Shown here piece by piece: positions 24,701 to 37,725 of a stretch of DNA of 64,000 nucleotides (position 1 is the stretch's first letter; every line of letters begins with the position of its first letter). The DNA comes from Clavelina lepadiformis (lineage: Eukaryota; Chordata; Ascidiacea; Aplousobranchia; Clavelinidae), in the NCBI RefSeq assembly GCF_947623445.1, contig NC_135240.1, forward strand, positions 13,950,001-14,014,000, given 5' to 3'. The notes beneath the pieces are model-generated. The model was not told the DNA's origin and did not search any database. It saw only the letters and a program-made list of their open reading frames with translations. The position numbers and the translations under genes are program-made.

Positions 24701-27700
24701 TGGTACGTGGGGATAAGAGTTTGTCTATTTTATTCCAAGAACGCTAGTCTCTCTACGGCAGTGAAGACTTGAATGAGTTTAATGGGCTCACATTTTATCT
24801 TATGAGTTATCATAACTGTTAAACCCTTCAAAACATTATACTGTACAAAAAACCGACGGTATTCGGTAACGGAATATAAGTATACATGCAACTCCACATA
24901 TGTCATGTTAGGACAAATGAAATGAACTTGAGTTCAACTCACATGCTCACATCATCATAATACCGGAAGTTATTTTTGACATCATTCGTGTCAGGATAAC
25001 GCATAGGCAGTAAAAATGAGACGCCAAGGAGCCGGGTCGTATTTTAAGATACAAAGCTTACTCCTGGCACTTTTGGAGAATGTTTGTGCCACTTGTGACC
25101 GGTCCAATGCTTTCACCGGCTCATGAACAAAACCCACATATATCCAAAGCTTTTCTTTTCTGTATTGTGCATCGAACCAATTCAGACAGTGTTCTAGCCA
25201 GACAACTTCCCCTTGCGGCACAAAGTGCTTTGAGAATTAACATTAATCCCCACATACTTCGACCCCTAAGTTGGTCTAAAATAAATAAGAAAACACTCGA
25301 GAAGACACTCGTCTGAAAGCGCACAAGAAATTCACTTTTCCCTTTTGACACCAATTTTACCATGCTGAGATTATGATGAACCAAATAAATATATCCCAAA
25401 TTACCTTTTCTTTTCTAGGAACCAAGTAATGTCGTTACGCAAACATTACCGCAAACAAAAACGTGCGTTAGCGTTTGCGGGTATTAACTTCAAATACAGT
25501 TTTTTCCCGACATGGTTTCTTTTCTATATATTATGTTGCGAATGGAATTGCAGTGATCCTATACTAAACTCGGCTGTGATATGAACGACCAATACTTTAA
25601 TAGTTGGCATTGCACATAACAAGTGTCTTACCAAAAGTTAGATTTGCTGAGCCAGACGACTTTCGATAAACCACTTCGATAAATTTTGGCATAAAGGCGG
25701 TCAACGCTCCAACGACAAACATTAGGCCGGAGTAGGCAAAGACAATCGTCATATAAATTGGGTTGGTTAGTAATCGCTTTACGGTTAACCAAAAATCTGC
25801 AAAACGAAAAATAATATTTCTCCTCTTGGTTAAAATACACAAAATCGTCAGACACACAAAACCGCAAAAATGATATTCAATGTGATATATTATTCAGTTC
25901 AAGCCTATAGGACTTAGTATGTACTTAGTTCCAACTTACCCGCGCAAAATCCAATATCGTTGTTTGAATCTACATCGGCAAATTCCGTTCCTTCGTCCGA
26001 TGTATTCCTTACGGTAGATGAGTTAATTCCTCGATTAATAATTTCATTGTCATGACTGTTTGCACATTCATGAGCATTTGAGTCAATGTTGATCAATGCA
26101 TTACCTTCCGCTTCTGGTTCAATATTTGTGTCAACGGCAGAATTCCGTTTTGTAGTCATTGCTTTTGGAAAAAAGAATAATGGTAGAGCTGCTACCACTA
26201 CCCAAGCTGAAATGATGATATATCCCAACCACCAAGCTCCAATCCACGTGTCTTTATCGTCGCTTGTGATTGGAATCTTCTCTGTGCAAGTGAGTATGAT
26301 TATAATTTTTCAACGTAAGGTCACAAACCAACAAACCTGATTCAAATCACAAACCTTTCGGCACACGATCAAAATCGACATAGAAGGACGATGTCCACGA
26401 TCCAATAAGATAACCAAATCCTGGTCCAATGTTTTGCAGCACAAAAGATATTCCTGTGTGAGTAAGATATTTTTCTTAACCATGGTTTCTTTTTTAAGCT
26501 TACAGTTTTCAGTGTTGAGAAATGGGATCCACTGTACAATTATACAACAATGAATATAGGTGTTGATTTACTAGTCACAATTGCAAAAGTATTCGAACAG
26601 TTGATTTTAGCTAATAGCGCTGGATTTGGTTAGGTGAATATTTCACCTAATAATATTCAAACATCTAACTCAGTTGTTCATTGGCGTGTACGCTTTACAC
26701 TATACATAAAAAAAACAACTCGTCGCTTGCAAATACATGAAAACCAAGATATTATTTCTATGTAAGCTATAGCATTACACCTGCAGCATACCAGCATGGA
26801 ACGTTGCAAACCGATTAAATCAAGTTAACATGAAATTGTTTTCAATCAAAGAACATGTGCAAAGCAAAGTCATGACCATAACACAAAAATAAATACCTTA
26901 AATGAACACAACTAAACTGACACAATACCGTAAGTACCGGTAACAATTTCACAGCGATCTTTCTTTTAAAGTCGCTTTTTAATATTTTCTAACTTCCAAG
27001 GCGCGACAAGTGCATGATTACACAAAAACATTTCAACGACTTTTCAGAAGCGTCTAACATTAGTAGGCCATTATTATCGCCTACTCATTAATTTATCGTT
27101 CATTTTGACCTTCAGAAATCTTGTGATATTTTATTTCGAAACAAGATCAAGTTGCTGAGTATAAGAATGTTGAATGAAAATGGATTAGATTTAGAATGAA
27201 AACAGGAAGGAAAATGTTACCTGAAAATCAAAAAGCAGTCAGACATGTGTGTTTGGATTTTGATATAGGTGGTTTTAATACAATGATTAAACCTTTATCA
27301 TTTAAGCATTTACAATATCGTGAACACTGCTATGACAAAGCCACATCGTTCCTAAGCGAAGTTTAAACTGGTCACAAGCTAGAAAAGTGTTTATAATAAT
27401 AGTTACATTTTTCTCCATAACGTACTTGCTCACTTTAAGCCAGCCAGTGGCAAGAATGCAAGTTATTTCCATTTGTTTGGTTCATGCCATTATTGTAAAA
27501 CATACCTCATTGCTTAATTGGTGTAATTACTGATCGGTGATTATGACAGGAAGACACTTAACGTAACGTCAATACTTTCGAAACACTATAACGTACATTA
27601 AAATTATATGCATATGCTTCGTTTTGAACAAAATTATACAGAATCGAAAAATCCAAAGTTTTCAAGAACTAATCAGGAAATAGTCTGCTTAATTCGGGCT

Positions 27701-30700
27701 AACTGCTTATACACTTATTGTACCAGTGGTGGGAAAACATGTTTTAGTCCAAGGCCGCATTTCTATTACCTGGGAGTTAGCTAGGTCACAACTCTTAAAC
27801 AAAACATCATAAAGTTTTTTCTTTGAAAGCAGGCAAATGGTTAAAAGGCTGCACAAATTTCTCGAAAAGGCCCCTCTTTCCCACTCAGTACTATGCCTAT
27901 ATTAAAGCTCCGGTTTTCTCAGGAATGCTAAAAGCAAACAGACAACTTACTTAGTTACCGGTAGCTACAAATTAGTGTACAATTAAGAGTAAGTTAAGAG
28001 TGGTACCCAGATAAAGTGGTGAATTTTCTTTTGATGCATAATCGTCAATGTATGATGAGCTGAGAGGAATGTGTACAGTTGCTCCAATGCCCTGAAAAGA
28101 AATAATTTTTTCAGCTTAAACAGATGACATAATCAGCGGCCGGTGTTTTAAAAGTTTGACCCATAGTTTCTAACGATTAGCCACGCATCGATGGTCGCTG
28201 CTAAGTCATCCCATTAAAATTTTGGCAAACTTTTAAAGCAATTGCGTAAAAAGAGCAGATACAATTTCAGCCCAGCATGATACCTAAATTAACCAGATGC
28301 CAAATAAAGAGGGTTCGGTCGTTATATTCTGTCTTAACATTAGATTCACAAAGTAACAAGACCTTTAACGTGGATCCAAGCAATACACTTTCGCTATTTA
28401 CGCAAAATTGTTATCGTAAACTAATCTAATATTCTAATAAAAAATGAACCAACCAATCCGATGTTAAAAGTTTGAACTTAAAAAGAACTATAGTACAAAA
28501 AGATTAATTCAAAGCCATTACTTTGCTCAATGTCAATATTTTTTATTAAAAGTATTTGGCAACCTTTAAGGCAAACATGGTATAAGTTATCATCAAATAT
28601 ATACAAATAAATAAATAATAATAATAAATATACACAGCCGGTAAATACAGAACTTTATTGTCTGCCCAACGCTTCACTAACCCATTCTGGTTAACTTCAT
28701 CAGAGCAAAGGGATTGCCCTGTTAAGCTAAGTTAACGGCCTACTGCAACAGTGCAGCCGGATACACATTACAGCCTGCAAATTACGCAGATTGTCATCAA
28801 TGTGATGTTGTTCGCATGATAAAGATGTGAAGATAATGATACGTTTGGCCATGATGTAATAATCCATGTTACTAGAAGCAAGTAATCGTCACCTTGTTCG
28901 ATTTAACGTTTTATTATTTTTTAAGTTGGTGCATACTACTCATTCTGGGAAAATACGTCATCATATCCGACAATTTATTACATCATAATAAAGTGTTTCG
29001 GAATTTTCAAAACATTTCAAAAGATGCGCTTCACCAAAATATACGCAAAATTGCAGACAACAGACAGACAACAATGCATAGCATTATTTGTAGCTTATAG
29101 ATGAGGCCCGCCTAATTTTTCTAAAGGCAGTTTTCGCGATGATGAAATTTCGAATGACAAATTTCTGACTGCTTCAGTACTTCCATTTAACAACATTGTA
29201 TGAATTCGGGATTGTTGATGACATCTGTTGCGTTGTATACCGATACTGTACAGGTACTCACCGGTTTACAGAACTATAAACAGTAGGATTTGACACTCCA
29301 TTGAGCACAGTATTCAAATTTATTTGGGAATATTGTGCCTGGGATCAGCATAATCAGGCTCTAGTCAAACGATAGCAATTTCAATTTTTACTCAGCTTGA
29401 TGCATGATTAATGAAATAACGCAAACCGGCGTGAAAGCAGTTTCCGGTTCACTGGTTATTTATTGAGTTAATCACTCATAACGGATGCGTAATGCCATAA
29501 ATTAATCATCCGTGTGTAATGTCATTGACCGAGGCAACAACGTTGACTGAAAAAGGTTGCTGTACTGTGTATACAAGACCATAGTACCGCGAACAAACTT
29601 GCCTTTATTGCAGTGGCACGTGCGGTATATGTGAGTATGAAAGCTGATGGGAAGCATGTGTTGAAAGCGCACTAACCACGAATCGGAATTACGCTGGCAA
29701 TATAAATAAACACGAGATAAATCTGCGCAACTGATAACTTTGATAAGGCACCAGCTGGTGATACTTAAATAAGATTTATTTCTAATAGGTCGTAATAATG
29801 CATTTCATCGAGTTTTAACAAACATGTAATGCAGCGCTTATTTCACCAGCAAAAAATGTACAGTCGAAACTTTTTCTTGCTTAATATTAAACAAACCTGG
29901 AAGATATTATATTACATACTAACTTTAACTTAACTCTAATATATCATCTTGGCTAACTGAAACTTAAATCTAACTGCTATTTAAGGAATTTAAATGTTTA
30001 TTTTGTTGTTTCCCCTTACCCAGCTGGCTATGTCAAACAACGGAATCTTTAAATCAAAGTCATTTTGGTTCAGAATAGAGCTTAAACGCATCAAGTACGC
30101 ATTTGCATACGTCATGCGCTCGATTTGGGATGTTATGTGATTTACCGAAACATAATAACAGCATATGGGATATGCCCAATCTGTCTGTATAAAGTGCGAT
30201 TGCTGTATATAAACGTAATAAGAATAAGTTGTCTAACAAAACCAAAAATGGTGCCCTTGCCATGTATGCTAAAATATAAATTAGAGAAAACAGTGTGAAT
30301 TGCCCCTGGGTGCGAATTGTAGCTATAGATTAAGGATAAGATCTAAAACCTACCTGAAGTATTTCTCCAAGTATAAGCACAATATAGAGGTTAGAGTTAC
30401 CACTAGACACGTTATGGCTGTTACTAATTACATTTTCTTCACAATTTGCAATCTGGGATTCATTTCTGTCAAAGAAAAAAATTCGTTGATATCAAAGCGG
30501 AATCATGTTACAATTAGTGCGAAGTGAATCAAAGTACATATATGATTAATGTATCCTCACTTGCTTCCGACTATTCAATTCAAAAGTAATATCTGTAATT
30601 AACCAATTACATTTTCAACCGGAACTAAATAGTGAAAGCACATGGTATGGGACCTGGGTGAATCGCCCATTCGCAAGATTGAAAGTGTCGGTTAGTGAAT

Positions 30701-32252
30701 TAACTGTATACGCCCTTTTAACAATCTGCAAGTAAAGGGGAAAAACATGTTAACTTAGTTAAACACTTACTTGCTAAGTGGCTGGTAAGGTTGATTTACC
30801 AAGTGTGGTGTGAAGTTAACAAAACCGCCAAGCGCTATCAGCAGAGAACCAATGGCCATAATCCGCGGTCTGTCACCTCTGCTACTGAACTTGCTTACCT
30901 GAGTGGAAACGGGAACATGAAAATAAAAAAGAAGTTTAGCGTAACTTACCACATAACATCAAAAGTAGAACTTTTTACAACCAAGAATGATAGCGGTGAC
31001 AGATATGTACTCCATAACAATTATGTAGCTAATTGACCAAAATGATAATCGTCACGATATTAGCGGTTACCGTTCACCAGGTAATCGGAGACATAAGCAC
31101 GTATTATTTGTAAAAATATCAATCTGCTTGGCTTTTCATTAAATCAAACGAACAAATATAATGCTACGATGTTCCTTATAACTACAGTGTATCTGCAATA
31201 ATTAATACGTCGGAGACTATTTTGATGGACGACTAAAAATAGACCGCAACTCATATAGTGTGTCATAGCCATCACAGAATTGTCGGCATTGCGATGTCAA
31301 CAGCGCAAAATGTTTGTGGATATATACGCTTTGTTAAAATGGAATTTCAAATGTATAACGCCCACAAACACCGTAAAATCCCAAAATTTTATAAGACTCT
31401 TGGGACCTGTGTTGTGGTGAGATCTTTAAAGTACACAATCATCAAACTCACTTTACACAATAGTCGCGAAATTATATTATTATATAAAATCAGTTTTGGT
31501 CATAAATAGATTAGCGTAACTATATTTTGTTGTACGTTTAATTAAAGTAGTATAAAGCGACATAAACGCAATGTTATGCTGGAGGTTTCTTGTGGCATGC
31601 AGAGATAATGCTTTTTTAACGAAATCCCCTTTGTGCAATATGTCCCATGCTATATTTGTGCTAAGCGCACTAGACGTCCAATTGCGCTGTTCCTATTATT
31701 ACCTACGAGCGCAAGGTTTACTGCCATTTGCTTGTTCTTAATGCTGTCAGTTTTGCTACCGCATTTCCGCTATAATCTGTCATATACACTACTCAAAAAT
31801 AATTCTATTTCCTCAAACCTGTTTCTCATACAAGTTTGTAAGAAAATTCCCTTTTCTTTGAAAGAACAGGTTGCTTTATTATGTTGAAATAAATAAAAAT
31901 GCATTCAACTTACCAAAACAACAAATAGCAAATTTCCTATATTGAAAGATCCAACGATAAATCCTGCTAAAGAGCTGGAAATTTCGAAGCGTTTTTCAAT
32001 GGAAGTCAGAACACTTTTGCTGTAGATTGCCAAAGCAGATTGCGCGCACATCACTAACCCAGCCAAGCCAACAAAGGCTCTTATGGAGAAAATTTTCAGT
32101 TTTCCTTTTTCCAACTTAATAACATTGGATGTTGATTTTGGTAAATTTCTTTTGCAAATGCTGTCTTTGCTTGTATGGCTGGTTTCACCACAGAATTGGG
32201 CACTGGCAACAGAGCCATTTCTTTCACAAACATTTCTAATTGTTGACATCAT
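21710..32252 (-). CDS. SLCO: organic anion transporting polypeptide (OATP/SLCO family), 12 exons
   Basis: Coding exons in order: 31914-32252, 30771-30898, 30354-30465, 28007-28091, 26355-26453, 25940-26281, 25632-25796, 23739-23908, 23489-23637, 23270-23334, 22304-22418, 21710-21917. All phases join, giving 658 aa. OATPs are 12-helix plasma-membrane exchangers of bile salts, steroid conjugates, thyroid hormones and prostanoids. Seen: SRGDRPR after helix 2, [10 protein letters not shown] and SYIDDY, the family signature W-I-G-A-W-W (about residue 266), MCLGLLSGG, and the late IIDDTC-x-MW block. A polar linker of about 80 residues follows helix 6. Oddity: the loop between helices 9 and 10 is about 25 residues with four Cys and no Kazal-like domain. 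The subfamily is uncertain; the short-loop features look nearest to SLCO4. Confidence 0.93.
23489..23908 (-). other. OATP exons 8-9: short extracellular loop 5 without Kazal domain
   Basis: Exon 8 ends in FITCTGNNQ and exon 9 opens [14 protein letters not shown] before the next helix. Only about 100 bp of intron lies between them, so no Kazal-coding exon can be hidden. The exon 9 acceptor has a weak pyrimidine tract, but phase 0 and the continuous reading support it. Family members normally carry some 10-11 conserved Cys here. Confidence 0.75.
24341..24580 (+). repeat. dispersed repeat R1, copy 2 (inside an OATP intron)
   Basis: The best-preserved copy. It begins AACAAAGTGAC, carries GATCACGCAGCCC, AGGCGGTTAGG and AATGGGTATACAAAAAG, a run of AGATTTAGATTAG-like units, TTAACAAGAAACTGTG, and ends near CTGCAGCC. 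It lies in the intron between OATP exons 7 and 8, on the strand opposite to the gene. Confidence 0.65.
26454..28006. other. OATP intron 4
   Basis: A 1.55-kb intron. A short R1-like fragment (about 26595-26640, AGTTGATTTTAGCTA) is visible. No gene or RNA is recognised. Confidence 0.5.
28604..28710 (-). mobile_element. truncated 3' end of a retroelement (LINE or Penelope-like)
   Basis: On the minus strand the sequence reads CTGATGAAG, then a short imperfect hairpin (TTAACC ... GGGTTAG), then GTGAAGCGTTGGGC, and ends in an ATT/ATTT simple-sequence tail (28604-28630). Such CTGATGAAG ... GAAACGTTGGC blocks followed by a short-period tail are common at 3' ends of several non-LTR and Penelope-like elements. 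No coding part remains. Confidence 0.4.
29920..30000 (-). repeat. dispersed repeat R1, fragment
   Basis: The minus strand carries TAGCAGTTAGATTTAAGTTT and further GTTAAGTTAAAGTTAG-like units that resemble the centre of R1 copies 1 and 2. The low-complexity nature of this part makes the assignment tentative. Confidence 0.4.
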
Positions 32253-35200
32253 GCAGTGTGCGATAAATCAACCTAAAAACAGCATACTGTATAACTGACA
32301 TGACTCCAGTTTATTGCCGCCATACGTTAATTCCATTCGATTGAACAGGTTGCTATATTCAGAAGTCTAAATCAACACACTGACTGCTTGAACAGTGACT
32401 GACGTGCAGTTCACACATGGCAGGCTACAAATCTCGCTGGCAGCTTACATGTTGTAATCGCAGAAATTAATAGCAAACTGACGTGACCGTTTAACTATTG
32501 TCGATTGTGTTGTGTTGCGTCTGATCAAGGTTAAAAGGTAGAAGTTACACTGCTCGTCAAACGTTATCCAACTTTCAATACACCTTTTCTGGCTCAGCAT
32601 TAACGCTGCTTGAAAGTTATCACACACCCATAAGCCAAAACCAATTTTATATTGGCTCTTTTTAACCACAACTCTCATTAAATCTCAAGTGATTAATTAA
32701 CACTCTTTTAATAGCCTAAGTCTTCATCTTTAATTTTTTAACAACGAACATTACGCGACGAAAACCTTTTGAAGTGAATATTCACTTCGACATCGCTCCA
32801 CAGCAAACATATTCAGATAATATCGATGTTCTGAAGTGCATTGCTTGTCCTTCTCTTTCAGGCATATTCTTCGGCCTGGTAGTTTTTGTTTTTGACGTTT
32901 GCTACCAGATTGCCCTTGTTAGGTATCCTCCGGTCGTCTGCCGCCAAGTATTAAGCTTTTCTCTGCAACAAGAATCCCTTTTTCCCCACTTTTTCGATCG
33001 GATTCGCGGTTGCGCCAATAATAATAATTCGTTCAATACCACCACGTACCTCATTACGCTTGGCTTGCTTTTGAGAGTTTGCCAATGTAAATATTACACG
33101 AAAATTGTGTTTTTCAGTATATTCTGTTCATTCACTGCAAGGAATTTTTGTAGGTACAAAGATACTGCGCCGTTAGCGAAGGTAAATATGAATTTATTGA
33201 AATAATAGAGTTACTGTCGTTCTGAACAAATTCGTTCCTAGTTGTTAAACTTTCAGATCACATACAGAAAAATAAAAAAACTGTTTCAACTTTTTTACAT
33301 TTACGTAATCTCGTATAACCGTCATAAAATCCTTTCGACGAATTTCTTGATATCTTATTGCGCATGTTATGTGACCATGTACCATCAATACTAATAGGCT
33401 ATGAACGTGGCATGCAGAATGAGCTCTGGCGACTTGGTCCTCGCCAGCATTGTTATAAGTAATGAATAACGGTCATGAAAAATGTTAAGACTAACAAAGT
33501 AATTCGCCTAAACACCGAAATAAAAGGCGTCAGTCATCTAAATTCGAAGTTGATCTAGCGGTCTTGGCTGCCAGTATGAGATGTATAATAGCAATTGTTG
33601 ATTGATTTGAACAAAGTTTCTTTAAGCATTACAATATCGACGCGATCAATCTTGGACAATCTGACTTCAAAGATTCATAGACGTGGGTTTTCCGCAGGTG
33701 CTGCAGATAAAAGCCTCACTAAAACTTTTAGTGACTCGATTACTTGCGGTCTACAGTTGTTAGTTGCAGATCGACTCACAAGAATTTATTTATATCATTC
33801 CAAACTACAATAGATCAAAATTCGCAAAAAACAATACCCCGATATCGACGCAAATTTTAAGAGGTTACAAGAAAACATATAATGCTTCAAGCTACCTTAT
33901 CGTTATATATCTAAATCTGCAATGGATGACTTAGAGCTCTTGGCATGAGACTTTTGTAAGAGCGTCGTTGCGTTCAGATTGCCGTTCTAAGTGTTTGTTC
34001 ACCCACGAAGCAAATCCCCTAAGACAGATTTTTTCTCAGACTTCAAACAATCTCTGTAACTCAACACGATATCGTTGTAGTTTCAGCAACACTGCATTCC
34101 GACAATGGTTGACACATACGCGTAACCGCGGCACGTTAGGGACACCAGGTTTCTTGAAAGCGCAAAAATTGTTTACATGTTGGCTTAAATTCCTATCATT
34201 CCAACATTGGTAATTTAACATTCAAGCAACTCTCATGCACTGTATACCAAATAACCCTCATATGCTGTGCGCTTTTCTGACGAAATTGCCGCAGAGAAAC
34301 AGCATGTCACGGTCCGTAATCAGTATCCACATTACTGTCTAAATTAGACTAATCAAATGATAGACAGTCCGAAGCTGACTGTTTTTATTGCAAAAAAATA
34401 TAGTGGGCCGCTCTGCAATAGTTGTAAAACTAGACTAACTGTATACAGTATATGTGTTACTTAAAATTTGCTTCAATTTGTAAGTTGTAAAAGGTTAATA
34501 GATCCTTGTGTTTGCCGTTTATATCGGATAACATGCTGTCATCTTACTTAAAGAGTTAGTTAATAACACAAAAATCTAAAAAAACCTTTTAAGTGTTGAC
34601 ACTTAAGCCTTAGGCCTAAACTTATCCTGTTGGTCTTAACTTGTCAGAGGCCTGCTAAAATCCGGGAAAAGCTGCTTTTAGTATAAACTGATCCCAATCA
34701 ACTGTCAGTTATCAAGCAGAGTAAACGATTCAGGCAAATTCTCTGTGTCATCTCTTTTTCGGTTTAAACTCACCACTAACTTTCCATGATGTATATCATT
34801 GATTTCATTGTTACTTACAACCATTTACATTACCTTATGTCGTTCACGGCAAGTACTTCGCTATAAGCATGACAATAACAAGTTAGGAAGTGACAAGAGA
34901 ACTGGTTACAAGATCTAATGTGTAATAAAACAATCAATGCAAAATTTGACCAAATTTTAAATAGTTTACTTGCAGGGATTTGCAAAGTTTGCAACTAACA
35001 ACACCCTTGTGAAGAAAATAGAAAAAAGCTAGCAATTTGCTCACCAATGCACGGCTTTCTTTGCTAGCCTTTCAGCAAATGGTTTCTTCACATTTAACTG
35101 CAAACAGCGTCTAACTGCTAAATACATTGAACACAAAAGATCCAAAACCCAAAGTATTTGTCTTTCTAATACTTTTGGATGTCACACCGGCACATTCTCT

Positions 35201-36077
35201 ACTCGAGAAAGATTCCAACAAAATATATCTAACTTTTGATCAGCAAGTACCTAATTGTTATAGACTAGTTAGACAGCTTTGGTAACTAATTTTGCAGTAC
35301 GCAAGTTATATGCTCGCATTTGGTAACTCGAATAATTACAGTGCCCATATTAAATTCCTCAAAAGAGTAAGATTAACAAAAGCATAAAATCAAAGTTACT
35401 GGAAGACCATTAAGCGATAAAATAAGATCCAGGTTGTATTTAATTAAGAACGAAAATGAAACGAAAACTTATTGGTTTAAGGGAATTATTTGGGCTACTT
35501 TGAATATATTCAGGTAATGAAATAATTCTGTTCTCGATTAGAAAACGCGTCCTCGATGAGAGCTGTTTTCATCAAAGGTGAAGAGTCTGCGCTTTTTTAC
35601 GCTCCAGGTGGTAATAAACTCGCTGGCTCGCTACATGTTTGATTACCGATTTGTGGTTTGTATTGCAGGAAATAGTAACCCATACTAAACCATAATAATG
35701 ATTACAAGTAGTTTTAAAAAGTATTTTCTGATGACCTAAAGGTGGACACTGTATCTAGGGACCACGGATAAATATTTTCACTGTATTTATGTAAAATATT
35801 AAATTTTTATAAAGCAACTTATATATATATACATTACAAAACATCTCATTTAAAAGATATAATTCTTTGCGCAATGCAATTATTCGAAAGTTAAATGATG
35901 GTTAAATAACTTTCAAAGTAAAATAAATCTGTGTTTGAAGGCACTAATACGTTATAGATGTAAAAATATAATCTTAGCAAGCGATATAGAAGTTTTACAA
36001 TAACAATTTTTTGTAACCTTGGTAGAACAAGTAGAATAAGTATAAAAATTCACAGTGCTAAAGATTTATAGCGAAAA
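32253..36077. other. intergenic region between OATP (5' end) and the giant coiled-coil gene (3' end)
   Basis: It includes the OATP promoter side. One plus-strand frame of 143 codons (32774-33205) stands out in length and is listed separately. A TAGGCCTA octamer lies at 34611. I see no other gene. Confidence 0.5.
32774..33205 (+). other. unexplained 143-codon open frame
   Basis: The frame is open for 143 codons upstream of, and divergent from, the OATP gene. The translation is rich in Phe, Val, Cys and Ile with one hydrophobic stretch (GIFFGLVVFVFDVC), but shows no family I recognise and no clear splice sites or start context. By a rough estimate a frame of this length may arise by chance in a window this size. 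It could be an exon, a fossil transposon piece or chance. Confidence 0.2.
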
Positions 36078-37725
36078 TTACTCATGTATACTTAGACTAG
36101 AATTTAGTGATGATATCGACTTTGTAGAAGTTCGACGACTACCAGTTCGGTAGCGTTTTGTTTTGTATGCATCTGAGGTCGATGACGCATCGCTGCCCAT
36201 TGTTATGTCACAATCACTTCGGAAAAAAGCAACAGGAGCTAAACCGTGTCTTCTGCCAACCTAGTAAAGTTTTAAAAATTCCATGGTAGCAATGTTACTA
36301 CAGTGATGAGAGAAGCAAAAAAACATTACTAACTTTATATGGTACACATTATACATACAAACGTCATGCAAAGAAGTATTGAAAAAAATCACGCCAGTAG
36401 TTCGGTTGAATGTTTTAGCAGAAGCGTTGTTAGTGAAAAAAACATCACTTCAGCCCACGTACGTAACAAGTGTGAATCAGAAAACGCGTCATCCTTTCAA
36501 GCTATAAGTGTGTTATTCACAACGATCAACGAAATGCTTATGGCATTCTGTTGGCGGTTGTTTGAAAGCAATTTTCGGATTATATCCGTGGTTTACCCCA
36601 TTTTTGGGAGCAACAAAATTCATGGTTAATATTTGTGATAAGTAAAAATTACCATACCTTTTCGTTATCGTTTTATTTTTAAAATGATACAAGATGCTGG
36701 TTTTAGACGTGATCGACAACAAAAAAGTTAGATATTAATCGGCAGCAGTATTGTAAAACTACTCCCACATTTATGGTATCACACTTGAGTGGCTGTGTGT
36801 AATTGTCAGTTAATCGTTGTGAGACGATCGCAATATCAATCTCGTAACCTAACAAAGTTAATGGTTGAAAAAGTTATCAAGAATGGTAAAAGCAATATGC
36901 AACAACAAAACACATTCTGTTTTGGAACTTTTCAAAATTCAAGTAAAGCTCACAGGAAATTACTACAAAGTGTTCAACACACAACTAGAAACTGCAGCAG
37001 AACGTACAAAAGCAAACCTTTTAAGATGTTTGCTGTAAGTTGGTTATGCGTCCAGAAGATATCTACAGCAAAATAATATCTTAGATGCTATCTTAGACTA
37101 GATGCTATCTTAGACTTAGACTGAACTTTCCAATGAATTTCGTGAAAGTGAACTTCTTAAATCTGACATAATACGATGAGCACTTCATATTTTTTAAAGT
37201 GCCACTTGAATTTATATGTTGTTGTTGAAGAAGCTGCATGGTAATGGTGGTTGGTGCCCTAAGTCACGTTTCACTGCTGGTTACGTTTTTGTTTTAAGTA
37301 CCGTCTTTAACAATCTGCTTATATAGCATAAATTTCAGAAATTATAAAAAAACTATCAAGTGTGACCGAGTAGTTCAAGGTTTGAGCGGTATAAAATGAT
37401 ATGTGCAGTGTTTGTAACTTCATGAACTTGCGTAACTGAATGAGACTATACGTATTCAAGGAAAAAGTAAAAAACATTGAAAAAAATTCTAAAAATGTGC
37501 GGCAAGCCCTGAAAAACATTTAATTGCGATCATCAAATTAGTCAAGAAACACACCTGTACATTACAGAATCCATCTGGTCTAGGTGAACCCACAACCAGC
37601 ACTTCATCTCCTTGTTTGAGAGAAATCTCATCTTCATGAGACTTATATGGACTATCAACGTTAGGGTCGTAGTTGTAAAGAACAGTAGCGCGCTGAATCA
37701 TGCGAACTGGGCTGCGTCGGTTATC
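36078..37725 (-). other. giant gene exons 54-55: second SH3 domain and C-terminus
   Basis: Exons 37555-37725 and 36078-36260 with stop TAA at 36078-36080. SH3 runs from RATVLYNYDPNVDSP through EISLKQGDEVLVVG and DGFCNVQ to RRHGLAPVAFF; the P-x2-x-SP-x(5)-E-x-E-x-L-x2-G-x2 spacing matches RIM-BP SH3 domains. The tail is basic and Ser/Thr-rich. The 1.3-kb intron between these exons contains a short TTAGAC/TAGATGC tandem repeat (37078-37131). Confidence 0.85.

Larger units (their letters stand above)
28092..30353. other. OATP intron 3, with retroelement debris
   Basis: The longest intron of the gene (2.26 kb). It holds a retroelement-like 3' end (28604-28710, minus) and an R1-like fragment (29920-30000, minus). 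A minus frame at about 30000-30200 that stays open for some 70 codons ends at a donor-like site, but it does not fit the OATP reading phase or the protein. Confidence 0.5.

Noticed and set aside
29990..30240. About 70-codon open minus frame ending at a donor-like site, tested as OATP exon 3
   Set aside because: The phase does not fit exon 2, and the protein lacks the expected motif before GIGATV. The exon at 30354-30465 (ending LILGEILQ) fits both.
22000..32252. Possibility that the OATP exons are a pseudogene
   Set aside because: All twelve exons are open, splice phases agree and family motifs are intact apart from the missing Kazal loop.
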